Shown: positions 1-7,670, counted from the stretch's first letter. The stretch: DNA of 17,878 bases from Chloroflexota bacterium (GCA_005880175.1 VBJR01000213.1:9131-27008), one strand, 5' to 3'. A program made the numbers and translations. The notes: a model not told the origin generated them from the letters alone.

Positions 1-25
1 GGACGACCAGCGAGGCCGGACTCAT
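1..25 (-). CDS. Possible start of a gene running off the left edge
   Basis: An ATG at 25-23 on the minus strand opens a frame (MSPASLVV...) that leaves the window after eight residues. The only support is a TATACT -10-like hexamer whose end lies eight bases upstream of the ATG, the arrangement expected for a leaderless mRNA. No ribosome binding site is visible and too little protein is present to recognise. It could equally be chance. Confidence 0.2.
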
Positions 26-33
26 CGGGCCTC

Positions 34-39
34 AGTATA
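34..39 (-). promoter_or_regulatory. -10-like hexamer TATACT at left edge
   Basis: TATACT reads on the minus strand (plus strand AGTATA) in an otherwise GC-rich stretch, 8 bases before an ATG. No convincing -35 hexamer is seen 16-18 bases upstream. If real, transcription would begin at or next to the ATG. Confidence 0.25.
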
Positions 40-154
40 GAGGTGCCTCGCAGAGCATCCACGTCAGCCGCGCCGGCCGACGACGGATCATCCAGGTCAC
101 CAGCGCGGTCATCAGACCCGTGCCGATGGATCCGTCCCGACGCGCCCCTGAAAC

Positions 155-182
155 GAGGGCCCAACCCGCGGGTCGGGCCCTC
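155..182 (-). terminator. Hairpin downstream of the multicopper oxidase
   Basis: GAGGGCCC and GGGCCCTC form a perfect 8-bp stem, continued inside by one mismatch and about three more pairs around a CGCG loop. It begins 32 bases after the oxidase stop codon. On the minus strand it is followed by GTTTCA, so the T-tract is short and the call is a terminator-like hairpin rather than a textbook intrinsic terminator. Confidence 0.5.
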
Positions 183-214
183 CCTGCAACGGTGGTGCCA
201 GGACGACCGGCTGG

Positions 215-2146
215 TCAGCCGATCTTCATCGGCCGCATGAACTCGTTGTCCTCGTGCTCGAGGATGTGGCAGTGGACGACGAACAGACCGCCGACCGGGA
301 ACTTCGGGCGGACACGGGTGATCTCGCCCGGGTAGGCGATGACCACGTCCTTGAAGCCGTTCTCCCCGGCATCGGGGCCGCGCACGGCCCCGCCGATCAC
401 CTGGCGGTTGATGACCTGGAACTGCGTGACGTGGATGTGGACCGGGTGGGCGTCCTCGGTGAAATCGAAGATCTCCCACTGCTCGGTCGCGCCGGTCCTC
501 GGCGTCAGGTTGACCGGGTCGTGCCACCGGAGCGGCATGCCGGTGCCGTCCGGATTGACGGTGCCGATCATGCTGCGCAGCGGCCCCACGCCGTCCAGGA
601 CGGCCGAGTCGACCTCGTTCAGCGAGAGCTGGCGGGTCGCGCTCGGAGCGCCCAGGTTGGTGATGGCCGGCAGCTTGAGCTGGGCGGGCGGCGTGCTGTT
701 GTCCGCGCCCTGGCGCGCCACGATCTTGAACTGCATCACCTGGCCGGTCGTGTTGGGATCGGCCGGCGTGAAGTCCACGCCCGGCTGACCGCCGCCGAAC
801 GGCTCGTCCGGACCGACATTGATCAGCCGCACCGTGCTCCCCACGGGGACGTTGGTGAAGTCGACGATGACGTCCATGCGCGCCGAGGGCTCGACCAGGA
901 GCTGGGTGACCTGGAGCGGGCTGGGCAGGAAGCCGCCGTCGGAGCCGATCTGGAAGAACGGCATCCCGTTGCTCAGCCGGAGGATCAGGAACCGCGAGTT
1001 GCACGCGTTGACGATGCGGAACCGGTACCGGCGCTGCTCTGTGTTGAGGAACGGCCATGTCTTGCCGTTCACCGTCATCACGTCGCCGAAGAACTCCGAG
1101 TTCCAGATCGGCGGGATGTCGCTGTCGGGGATGTACGGGCCGGGGAAGCCGTCGAAGAACTCCCGGCTGTCCGGATAGAACAGCGAGCCGTCCGAGTTGA
1201 ACGAGCGGTCCTGGATCATCAGGCCGATCTCGTGGTACGCGACGCCCGCCGCGTCGCCGCGCTGCGGCGCCGGCCCGGGCAGCACGCCCTGGACCTGGTC
1301 GTCAGGACCGCCGCGCAGCGCGTAGAAGCCGGCCAGACCGGCGTACACGTTCGTCCGCGTCATGCCGAGCGAGTGGTCGTGGAACCACAGCATCGTGGCC
1401 CGCTGGTTGTTCGGGTACTGGAAGACCGCGTTGCCCGGGCTCCACATGCCGCCCTGCGCGGACGACGCCCGGAAGCTGTCGTACAGGCTGCCCCGGGTGG
1501 CGAAGCCGCCGGGGATGTTGTTGGCGCGGGGCAGGAACCAGGCGTCCGGATAGCCGTCGCTCTCCTGCGCGCTGCGCTCACTGCCGTGCAGGTGGACGAC
1601 GTTCGGGATCGGTCCCGTGTATCGGCCCGGCGTCTTCGTGAAGGTCGGGGTGGTGTCCACGCCGTTCGGCCCGCCCGGCGGGTTGGCCCAGTGCAGGGTC
1701 GGGTCCACGGGCAGGATGTGGGACAGGAAGCCGCCGTTCCGGTCGGTCAGGCCGTTGACCCAGCGCACGCGGACCGGCGTCTGGAACCGCGACTCGATCG
1801 TGAACGAGGGCCAGTGGAACGACGAGCTCTGGCCGGCGGCGCCATAGCCGAAGACCGTCGTGCTCGGCATGCCGGACGGCAGCACCTGCTGACGGAACCG
1901 CGACGACATGATCGTGTACATGTCGACGGTCGCGCCACTGGCATCGGTGGCGGCGCTCGCACGCGGCATTGCCGGCAGGATTGTGAGCGGGGACCGGAAC
2001 TTCGGGATGTTCGCCCCTGGCAGTGTCGGAGTGGCGAACGCTGAGGCCGACCTCGTGCGCGCCCACGTGGCGCCGACCGGTATCAGCATGCCCGCACTGA
2101 CCCCGGCACTGTACGCCAGGAAGCGCCTCCTTGAGAATCTCTTCAT
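215..2146 (-). CDS. Tat-exported multicopper oxidase (CotA/bilirubin oxidase-like)
   Basis: A 643-residue secreted multicopper oxidase, a family that couples one-electron oxidation of phenols, metals or bilirubin-like compounds to reduction of O2 to water. Residues 5-10 (SRRRFL), followed by a hydrophobic stretch, make a twin-arginine signal, so export is as a folded cuproprotein. Copper motifs in order: HLHG at 185-188, HDH at 256-258, HPVHIH at 567-572, and HCH at 625-627 with H631. Cys626, His567 and His631 would bind the type-1 copper; the other histidines would bind the trinuclear centre. The axial position, ten residues after Cys626, is Phe636, where CotA has Met; Met637 is one place further on. 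The start is set by GGAGGGA a few bases upstream of the ATG. The substrate cannot be told from sequence. The gene is divergent from the membrane-protein pair at 2573-4378. Confidence 0.93.
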   Translation of the reverse strand: MKRFSRRRFLAYSAGVSAGMLIPVGATWARTRSASAFATPTLPGANIPKFRSPLTILPAMPRASAATDASGATVDMYTIMSSRFRQQVLPSGMPSTTVFGYGAAGQSSSFHWPSFTIESRFQTPVRVRWVNGLTDRNGGFLSHILPVDPTLHWANPPGGPNGVDTTPTFTKTPGRYTGPIPNVVHLHGSERSAQESDGYPDAWFLPRANNIPGGFATRGSLYDSFRASSAQGGMWSPGNAVFQYPNNQRATMLWFHDHSLGMTRTNVYAGLAGFYALRGGPDDQVQGVLPGPAPQRGDAAGVAYHEIGLMIQDRSFNSDGSLFYPDSREFFDGFPGPYIPDSDIPPIWNSEFFGDVMTVNGKTWPFLNTEQRRYRFRIVNACNSRFLILRLSNGMPFFQIGSDGGFLPSPLQVTQLLVEPSARMDVIVDFTNVPVGSTVRLINVGPDEPFGGGQPGVDFTPADPNTTGQVMQFKIVARQGADNSTPPAQLKLPAITNLGAPSATRQLSLNEVDSAVLDGVGPLRSMIGTVNPDGTGMPLRWHDPVNLTPRTGATEQWEIFDFTEDAHPVHIHVTQFQVINRQVIGGAVRGPDAGENGFKDVVIAYPGEITRVRPKFPVGGLFVVHCHILEHEDNEFMRPMKIG

Positions 2147-2572
2147 ATGCTCCCTCCATCATCCATTGGAAACGGGGCATGCGAGAGTGCGGCGCGGGTC
2201 GTCAGGATGTCGCCTGGCGGTCAGTGCCGGCCCTCTCTCCTCGACACGGGGGCGACCACGCCTCTGGAACGCCCACTTCGTTCGGCCAGGCGTGATCCAC
2301 CACTACGTTCCCTGCCTCGTTTCGCACAGGCCGTGACAGCGATGCGACAGTGAACGGCTGCGCCATCATGGCACCGATCCCGCCGTCACCGCATTACAAA
2401 GCTGCAACCCCTGCGCCGCGGCATCGGCCATCGGACTGCTACGGTATTCGCGTTCGTACCAGACACGGCTGGCACCAAACGTCGCGTCCAGCGGCAGGCT
2501 GTCACGAGCGACGGTTACACATGACACCGCGGCCATGTGTTGGCGCCGGGCGCGTTCCAAGGAGAGAGTGAC
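2147..2572. other. 426-bp divergent intergenic region
   Basis: This gap separates the minus-strand multicopper oxidase from the plus-strand membrane-protein pair and must hold both promoters if each is transcribed from here. I see no convincing sigma-70 promoter. The only palindromic hint is TGTCA near 2507 matched by TGACA near 2522, separated by about 17 bases, which is too weak to call an operator. Short reading frames here have no ribosome binding site and look non-coding. Confidence 0.6.
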
Positions 2573-2782
2573 ATGCAGGAGACTCGGTCCACCAGCGTCC
2601 CGATGCTGCCCGTCGCCGGCCTCATCGCCGGCATCCTGTTGATCGCGCTCGCGGAGTTCGTCATGGACGGCCTGGCGGACCAGAACGCGACGTGGCACTG
2701 GATCCAGCACGGTGTGTTCTTCCTGGGCGGTCTGGTGACCGGCGTGTCCGCCACCCTGGTTCACCAGTCGGCGCAGCGGTGA
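2573..2782 (+). CDS. Small two-helix membrane protein, unknown function
   Basis: A 69-residue protein with two hydrophobic segments, about residues 12-32 (PVAGLIAGILLIALAEFV) and 46-62 (HGVFFLGGLVTGVSATL), joined by a short loop containing WHW and a further histidine. The start is chosen at 2573 because AAGGAGAG (2559-2566) lies six bases upstream; an upstream in-frame ATG at 2537 lacks such a site. Its TGA overlaps the GTG start of the next gene by four bases (GTGA), so the two products are probably made together and may form one membrane complex. I recognise no family. Confidence 0.72.
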   Translation: MQETRSTSVPMLPVAGLIAGILLIALAEFVMDGLADQNATWHWIQHGVFFLGGLVTGVSATLVHQSAQR

Positions 2783-3591
2783 GCTCGGCCCGGGCGGGCT
2801 CGGCCCAGGTCCCGTCGCCGGTCGCGCGGCTGGCCGTCGGCGCGCTCGGCCTGTCGCTGGTGATCCTGGTCTGCGTCGCCTGGGGCACCGGCCTCGTCTA
2901 CCTGGCCACGCGGTTGGGGCTGCCGGTGCCGGTGCGGCCCGCCCTGGTGGACGGCGTGCACATCTACTCCGGCCTGGTGGGCGGCGTGTTCGTCGTCGCC
3001 AAGGTCCTCAGGGTCGGCCTGCGGCACCGGGTGCCGGGGGTGGCCGAGGTGCAGCCATGGCAGCGGTGGATCTCCTGGGCCCTCCTCGTGCTCTATGCCG
3101 CGGTAGTGGTCAGCGGGGTGCTGCTCGTGCTGCCGCTCTCCGGCCAGACGTACGGCAACCTGGTCGATCTGCACCTGCTCACCTCGGTGTGGGCCCTGCT
3201 GCCGACGACGTGGCACGTGTGGCACTACCGCCGGAGGGCCATGCCGTATCTGGGTGCCCCATGGCGGAGGCTCGGCGGCCACTCCGGCCGGTACTGGCTG
3301 GCGGTCGCGATCGCGCTGGCGCCCAGCGTGGTCCTCGTCGTGGCGCCCCGGGCCGTCAGCCAGCTCCCCCAGCTCCAGCAGGGGACGAGCTGGACGCTGA
3401 CGGCGCTGCCGGGTCACTACGTCGACGCGCTCATGACCTCGGCGGACGGCAGCGAGCTGATCGCCGCCGGCGACGCCCTCTACGCGACTCGCGACGGCGT
3501 CTCGTGGACGCGCGCGGTGCCCCCCGCCCTCGACCCGTCGGCGGAGGGCCAGCTCTCGCCCGCGCTGGACATCGCGGACGGCCATGCCAAC
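2779..3591 (+). CDS. Cytochrome b-like membrane domain and first propeller segment (5' part of a frameshifted gene)
   Basis: Starts at GTG 2779, overlapping the previous stop by four bases. Five hydrophobic segments lie near residues 18-42, 60-80, 98-120, 131-148 and 172-190. Histidines H61, H83, H132, H146 and H149 sit in or at the ends of the helices; H132 and H146 are 13 residues apart, a spacing common in bis-histidine b-type cytochrome helices, so haem binding is a reasonable inference. After the last helix the chain enters an extracytoplasmic BNR/Ycf48-like blade (ALYATRDGVSWT, residues 233-244). Near residue 271 the natural-looking protein stops in this frame and continues one base forward in the frame of 3584-4378. 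The original frame stays open to 4665 only because of high GC; that stretch is arginine- and glycine-rich and unlike protein. The end coordinate given here is my estimate of the break. Confidence 0.7.
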
Positions 3592-4378
3592 CACGTTCGG
3601 GGCGGCCGACCTGGGCCAGCCGCTGCGGCAGCTCGCGTTCGACCGCAACGCGGTGAGGTCGCTGGCCATCGACCCGTCGAATCCCGCCGCGCTCTGGGCT
3701 GCCTCGGCGTCCGGCCCGATGTTCTCGCCCGACGCCGGCCGGACGTGGACCAGGCTCGCGAACGGGCTGGTCCATCCGACGGAGGTGGCGGCGATCGCCT
3801 ACGCTGGCGAGCGGATCTTCGCCAGCGACCGGACCGGCGTGTTCGAGTGGGCGGCGCCCTCGCACGCCTGGCAGCGCCGGACGCCGCAGCTCCAGGTGGT
3901 GGCGTTCGCGGTGGCCGAGGACGGGGTGCAGCTGTACGCCTTCTCGCCGGTGGACGGCATCGAGCTGCTCCAGCGGGACCGCTGGACGCGGCTGTCGAAT
4001 CCGGGCCAGCCGCACCTGCACGTGGCCGGCAACGGCGGCCACATCCACGTCGACCTCGGCGGCCTGGCCATGGCCGGCGATCGGATCTATGCCGCCGGTA
4101 CCCAGGAGGGGATCACGGCGAGCCCGGACGGCGGCCAGACGTGGACGCAGGTCGCCGGCGGTCTGGCCGGGGCCGGCCCGATGCAGCTCGCGATCTTCCA
4201 GGGACACCTGTGGGCGGCCACGTCGAGGGGCCTGTACCGGCTGCCGCTGGGCCACGACCCGGCCCCGACGCCGCCGTGGTGGGCCGCCGTGATCGCGACT
4301 GCCCTCGGGCTGGGCCTCGGGTCGGTGGCGCTAGGCGGCCTGCCACGAGTACCCGGCAGCGCGCGCCGTCCGGTCTGA
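3584..4378 (+). CDS. Beta-propeller domain with C-terminal membrane anchor (3' part of the same frameshifted gene)
   Basis: A 264-codon frame from ATG 3584 with BNR/Asp-box-like blades: MFSPDAGRTWTRL, IFASDRTGVFEW and ITASPDGGQTWTQV, each followed by a loop typical of Ycf48/sialidase-type propellers. The last 30 residues contain a membrane helix (WWAAVIATALGLGLGSVALG). The ATG has no good ribosome binding site and the upstream frame already contains the first blade, so this is most likely the continuation of the gene starting at 2779, out of phase by one base. Removing one C from the AACCACG at 3589-3595 would join the frames as ...DGHAN-TFGAADLG... The full product would be about 530 residues: membrane cytochrome domain, outside propeller, closing anchor. 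Separate translation from 3584 is possible but less likely. Confidence 0.72.
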   Translation: MPTTFGAADLGQPLRQLAFDRNAVRSLAIDPSNPAALWAASASGPMFSPDAGRTWTRLANGLVHPTEVAAIAYAGERIFASDRTGVFEWAAPSHAWQRRTPQLQVVAFAVAEDGVQLYAFSPVDGIELLQRDRWTRLSNPGQPHLHVAGNGGHIHVDLGGLAMAGDRIYAAGTQEGITASPDGGQTWTQVAGGLAGAGPMQLAIFQGHLWAATSRGLYRLPLGHDPAPTPPWWAAVIATALGLGLGSVALGGLPRVPGSARRPV

Positions 4379-4407
4379 GCCCGCCTCGCGCACCGGGACT
4401 CCTCCGT

Positions 4408-4423
4408 CTGACCCTCAGGTCAG
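4408..4423 (+). terminator. Hairpin after the propeller gene
   Basis: CTGACC and GGTCAG pair perfectly around a CTCA loop, 29 bases after the stop at 4378. There is no T-tract, so this may be only an mRNA 3' stem or a factor-assisted terminator. Confidence 0.35.
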
Positions 4424-4684
4424 TCGAGGGGCGCGGACTTCGAGATGGCCGCAGCCGCGGACACCACCTTGGCAAGAACACCGCCGGACGACGGCCTCGA
4501 GCAGCGCGCGGCCGCGCTCGACACATGATCCTCCTCGCGATCGTGGCTTCTGGCCTGGCATTGGCCCTGTACCGCGGCACTCGCTCGCCGGTTATCTTGT
4601 TTGCGCTTGCTTTTGCGAACTACGGTTCCCCCAACCGGTGCCCAGGGACGACGATCGCTGGCTGAATCCAGGAGCACGTCGCGC

Positions 4685-4852
4685 GTGGAGGTCGTCCCCC
4701 CGCGCGGCGATCTCGACGATGCCTTCGTCCGCACCTGCATGCCCGGGTACAACCTGGCGGGAGCCGGGCGGTTCCTCGTCCCCCTGCCGCTGTTCGTGCC
4801 GGACCGCAACCGCGTCCCGACCGGAGGGGTCGGAGGGTGGCATCCACACTGA
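4685..4852 (+). CDS. Doubtful 55-residue ORF overlapping the response-regulator start
   Basis: A GTG at 4685 opens a frame of about 55 residues (VEVVPPRGDLDDAFVRTC... ending GGWHPH) whose composition is more protein-like than most shadow frames here. Its stop overlaps the response-regulator start at 4837 by 16 bases. A GGAG lies about ten bases before the GTG. No family is recognised. It could be a short upstream partner, a remnant of a gene, or chance in a GC-rich sequence. Confidence 0.22.
   Translation: MEVVPPRGDLDDAFVRTCMPGYNLAGAGRFLVPLPLFVPDRNRVPTGGVGGWHPH
4823..4829 (+). promoter_or_regulatory. Ribosome binding site of the response regulator
   Basis: GGAGGGG lies seven bases upstream of GTG 4837 and decides that start; a second GGAGG directly abuts the codon and is too close to serve. 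Confidence 0.6.
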
Positions 4853-5265
4853 CGGAGCATCCGGTCGCGAACCTGCGCTCGCGGCCCGCAGACACGATCC
4901 TGCTGGTCGAGGACGATCCCCACATCGCCAGGATGTACCGCTTCAAACTCGAGTACGACGGGTACCGGGTCCACCTGGCGATGACCGGGGAGACGGCCCT
5001 CGCCCTGGCTTTCCGATCCCATGTGGATCTGGTCCTCCTGGACATGGGGCTGCCGGCCATGGATGGCCTCCAGGTCCTGGCGGCGCTGCGAGCCGACGGC
5101 AGGACCGTCTCGTTGCCAGTGGTGATCCTCTCCAACTACGACGATCCCCAGCTGATCGAGAGGGCCCTCCAGCTTGGCGCGATCGACTATCTCGTCAAGA
5201 GCAAGGCCACCCCTGGAAAGGTGTCGAGTGGCATCACCCGGTGGATGGCGGCGCCCACTGACTGA
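4837..5265 (+). CDS. Single-domain (CheY-like) response regulator
   Basis: A 142-residue protein made almost entirely of one receiver domain, with no output domain. The acidic pocket is E25-D26-D27, the phospho-acceptor is D69 in LVLLDMGLPAMDG, the switch Ser is S99 (VILSNYDD), and the conserved Lys is K121 (YLVKSKA). Such proteins accept phosphate from a histidine kinase and act by protein contact, as in chemotaxis or phosphorelays. The final 20 residues only complete the last helix. No kinase is encoded nearby, so its partner is unknown. The GTG start is supported by GGAGGGG seven bases upstream. It is convergent with ftsH. Confidence 0.9.
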   Translation: MASTLTEHPVANLRSRPADTILLVEDDPHIARMYRFKLEYDGYRVHLAMTGETALALAFRSHVDLVLLDMGLPAMDGLQVLAALRADGRTVSLPVVILSNYDDPQLIERALQLGAIDYLVKSKATPGKVSSGITRWMAAPTD

Positions 5266-5271
5266 GCATCT

Positions 5272-5287
5272 CGCTGGTCGTCCAGCG
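5272..5287 (+). terminator. Hairpin between the response regulator and ftsH
   Basis: CGCTGG and CCAGCG pair around TCGT, seven bases after the response-regulator stop. A second perfect palindrome, TGCGGCGCCGCA at 5327-5338, stands just beyond the ftsH stop. Neither has a T-tract; together they may separate the two convergent transcripts. Confidence 0.35.
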
Positions 5288-5341
5288 CATCGGCGCGCGT
5301 CGATGGGGGCGCACGGCTCGGGACGCTGCGGCGCCGCAGAG

Positions 5342-7297
5342 TCAGTCGCGGTCGCCGGCGTCGCGCGGGTTGCGCGACGGAATCCCGGTCACGTCCAGGA
5401 TCTCGCGCTCGTTGAGCGAATCCTCTCGCAGCAGGGTCTGCGCCAACTTGTCCAGCTGGGCGCGATGCTCGGTCAGAAGCTGACAGGCCTGCTCCATGCA
5501 CTCCTGCGCGATCCGCTTCACTTCCGAGTCGATCAGGAGGGCGGTTCCCTCGCTGTAGGGCTTGCTCATCGCGAACGGGCCCGGCTGTCCGTTCTCACTG
5601 AAGCTCAGCGGACCGATCTTGTCGCTCATGCCCCAGCGAACGACCATCTCGTGAGCGATCTGGGTGACCTGATGCAGGTCGCTCTCGGCGCCGGACGTGA
5701 CCTCGCCGAAGACGAGGGACTCAGCCGCTCGGCCGCCCAGAGCGCCGATGATGCGCGCCCGGAGGTACGTTTCGCCGTAGTTGAACCGGTCGTCGACAGG
5801 GCTCTGGACGGTGACACCCAGCGCCATGCCGCGGGGCACGATCGTGACCTTTCGGACCGGGTCCGCGCCAGGCACCAGGAGACCGAGCAGCGCGTGGCCC
5901 GACTCGTGGTACGCGATGCGCTCGCGATCGTCCGCGCTCAGCATGATGTTGCGCTCGCTGCCGAGCAGCGTCTTCTCGATCGCGTTCGAGAAGTCGACCT
6001 GGCCGACCGCCGGCGCTCCCCTGGCCGCCGCGGCCAGCGCCGCTTCGTTCACTATGTTGCGAAGATCAGCACCGACCAGGCCAGGCGTGTCCGAAGCGAG
6101 CGCGTCCAGGTCGACGTCAGGGCCCAGCGGCACCTTGCGAGTGTGGATCTTCAAGATGGCGGCGCGCCCGCGCCGGTCGGGCGGCATCACCGTCACCCGG
6201 CGATCGAACCGGCCGGGCCGCAGCAGGGCGGCATCCAGGACGTCGGCGCGGTTGGTTGCCGCCAGCACGATTACGCCCTCGCGGGAGTCGAAGCCGTCCA
6301 TCTCGGTCAGTATCTGGTTCAGGGTCTGCTCCTGCTCGTCGTTGCCGCCCAGCCGGATGGTGCCCTGCCGGCTGCGCCCGATCGCATCCAGCTCGTCGAT
6401 GAATATGATCGCCGGGGCCGCGTCGCGGGCCTTCTTGAAGAGATCGCGCACGCGTGAGGCCCCGACGCCCACGATGGCCTCGACGAACTCGGAGGCCGAC
6501 ATGCTGAAGAAGGGCACGCTGGCCTCACCGGCGACGGCGCGGGCGACCAGGGTCTTGCCGGTGCCAGGCGGCCCGATCAGAAGGACGCCCTTGGGAACGG
6601 TCCCGCCCAGGCGCTGGTACTTCAGGGGCTCGCGCAGGAACGCGACCACTTCGACCAGCTCCGTCTTCACCTCCTCGATGCCTGCCACGTCCGCGAACGT
6701 GGTCCCGGGCCGCTCGGCGTCGTAGAGGCGGGCCTTGCTCTGCCCGAACTGGCCGAGAAACCCGCCGCCGCCGCTGGCGGCCGCCATCCGCCGCATCACG
6801 AAGAGGATCACCACCACGATCAGCAGAGTGGGCCCGAGGTTGATCAGCAGCGTCTCCCAGAAGGGCGTCTGCTGGTTGGGGTCGTTGACGTTGATGGTGA
6901 CCTCGTGCTGCTCGAGCAGCGATTCCAGCCCCGGGTCGGCGAACGCCGGGAGAACGGTGGAGAAGTGGTCCGCCGTGTCGGATGCCTTGGGTGTCGCGCC
7001 GATCGCCTTCCTGGTGGTGCCCGTGATCACGGTGCCGGTACTGGTGATGCTGACCACATTGCCGGCAGCGACCTGCTCCTTGAAGACGTTGTACGGGATC
7101 GTCACCGACTTCGGCTGCTGCGGGGCGAAGAGGACGTTGGCGACGAAGATGTTGACGGCGAAGATGATCAGGAGCGTGATCCAGAACCTGGGCGAGCGCA
7201 GCTGGCTCGCCGCCGTCGGCCCGCCCGGCTTGGTCGGCGCTCGTGGCGGAGAGGGCGACGGCGGCCCCGGCTGTCCGCTCCCCGGCTTGCTCGCCAT
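5342..7297 (-). CDS. ftsH: ATP-dependent zinc metalloprotease FtsH
   Basis: A 651-residue membrane-bound AAA protease that extracts and degrades misfolded or short-lived membrane and cytosolic proteins as a hexamer. A 35-residue Pro/Gly-rich cytoplasmic tail precedes helix 1 (about 38-58), an extracytoplasmic domain and helix 2 (about 149-168). AAA motifs: Walker A GPPGTGKT at 242-249, Walker B IIFIDE ending at D301-E302, and the second region of homology with R360 and R363. The zinc site is HESGH at 464-468 with third ligand D540. Length matches the family. The pore-1 loop reads EAIVGVGA, with Ile275 where E. coli FtsH has the substrate-gripping Phe. The start at 7297 lacks a strong ribosome binding site but precedes the expected first helix. 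No promoter was found. Confidence 0.97.
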   Translation of the reverse strand: MASKPGSGQPGPPSPSPPRAPTKPGGPTAASQLRSPRFWITLLIIFAVNIFVANVLFAPQQPKSVTIPYNVFKEQVAAGNVVSITSTGTVITGTTRKAIGATPKASDTADHFSTVLPAFADPGLESLLEQHEVTINVNDPNQQTPFWETLLINLGPTLLIVVVILFVMRRMAAASGGGGFLGQFGQSKARLYDAERPGTTFADVAGIEEVKTELVEVVAFLREPLKYQRLGGTVPKGVLLIGPPGTGKTLVARAVAGEASVPFFSMSASEFVEAIVGVGASRVRDLFKKARDAAPAIIFIDELDAIGRSRQGTIRLGGNDEQEQTLNQILTEMDGFDSREGVIVLAATNRADVLDAALLRPGRFDRRVTVMPPDRRGRAAILKIHTRKVPLGPDVDLDALASDTPGLVGADLRNIVNEAALAAAARGAPAVGQVDFSNAIEKTLLGSERNIMLSADDRERIAYHESGHALLGLLVPGADPVRKVTIVPRGMALGVTVQSPVDDRFNYGETYLRARIIGALGGRAAESLVFGEVTSGAESDLHQVTQIAHEMVVRWGMSDKIGPLSFSENGQPGPFAMSKPYSEGTALLIDSEVKRIAQECMEQACQLLTEHRAQLDKLAQTLLREDSLNEREILDVTGIPSRNPRDAGDRD

Positions 7298-7547
7298 TTG
7301 AGCTCAGCTTAGTCGGATTCCACCTGGGCCACTCCACGGAGGCCCATCACCGGGTCGGGGGTGACCGGGCCGCGTTGGCCTGCTCATGAAATCACCGGTG
7401 GATCGTCCGTTCGGTTGCCGGTCCCGAGGCGGTTCCGGTGGGCCAGATCGTCGGGAATGCGCCTCTGGCAGCGTGGATCGAAATGCGGTAGGTCGACGAG
7501 ACATCCCGGGACGCTGTGACCCTTTTGCGACCCCTTTTGACAGCGGG
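7298..7547. other. Intergenic region between tRNA-fMet terminator and ftsH
   Basis: About 250 bases with no believable gene. It should carry the ftsH promoter, since the tRNA upstream ends in a strong terminator, but I cannot point to one. Near 7518-7539 there is a short imperfect direct repeat (GACCCTTTTG, then GACCCCTTTTG) with an 11-base period. The second copy overlaps a TTGACA on the plus strand that has no partner -10. Confidence 0.5.
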
Positions 7548-7580
7548 AACATAAAGAAGGCCCAGCCGGTGGGCTGGGCC
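7548..7580 (-). terminator. Intrinsic terminator of tRNA-fMet
   Basis: On the minus strand GGCCCAGCC pairs perfectly with GGCTGGGCC around a four-base CACC loop (7559-7580), followed by TTCTTTATGTT. It starts 18 bases after the tRNA 3' end and has the full stem-plus-T form, so it ends the tRNA transcript before ftsH. Confidence 0.85.
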
Positions 7581-7598
7581 TGTGTTCGGTGAAGCTAG

Positions 7599-7670
7599 TT
7601 GCGGGGGTCGGATTCGAACCGACGACCTTCGGGTTATGAGCCCGACGAGCTGCCGCTGCTCCACCCCGCG
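7599..7670 (-). tRNA. Initiator tRNA-Met (anticodon CAU)
   Basis: A full cloverleaf reads on the minus strand, starting CGCGGGG and ending CCCCGCA-A. The anticodon CAT is at 7638-7636. Initiator marks are all present: an unpaired C1-A72 at the end of the acceptor stem and three consecutive G:C pairs (GGG/CCC) at the base of the anticodon loop. GGTTCGAATCC forms the T arm. The gene is 72 bases to the discriminator A and is followed by CTA, so the CCA end is not encoded and must be added by nucleotidyltransferase. Confidence 0.95.

Larger units (their letters stand above)
4379..4836. other. 458-bp intergenic region with an AT-richer patch
   Basis: No confident gene. A hairpin follows the propeller stop (4408-4423). 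Around 4590-4625 base composition drops in GC (TTATCTTGTTTGCG...), which is where a promoter for the response regulator could lie, but no well-spaced -35/-10 pair was found. A doubtful small frame at 4685-4852 is listed separately. Confidence 0.5.

Noticed and set aside
254..2044. 596-codon plus-strand frame opposite the multicopper oxidase
   Set aside because: Antisense shadow caused by high GC; arginine-, valine- and aspartate-rich composition without motifs, while the minus strand holds the complete copper sites.
3600..4665. Continuation of the 2779 frame to 4665
   Set aside because: After about 3600 it becomes Arg/Gly/Pro-rich and shows no blade motifs, whereas the neighbouring frame carries the propeller repeats; it is open only because stops are rare in GC-rich DNA.
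5174..6457. 427-codon plus-strand frame from the response-regulator end across ftsH
   Set aside because: Shadow of ftsH and out of frame with the response regulator.
7518..7539. Direct repeat CCCTTTTG near the tRNA as a possible attachment site
   Set aside because: The copies are short, do not match the tRNA 3' end, and no integrase or foreign gene is nearby.
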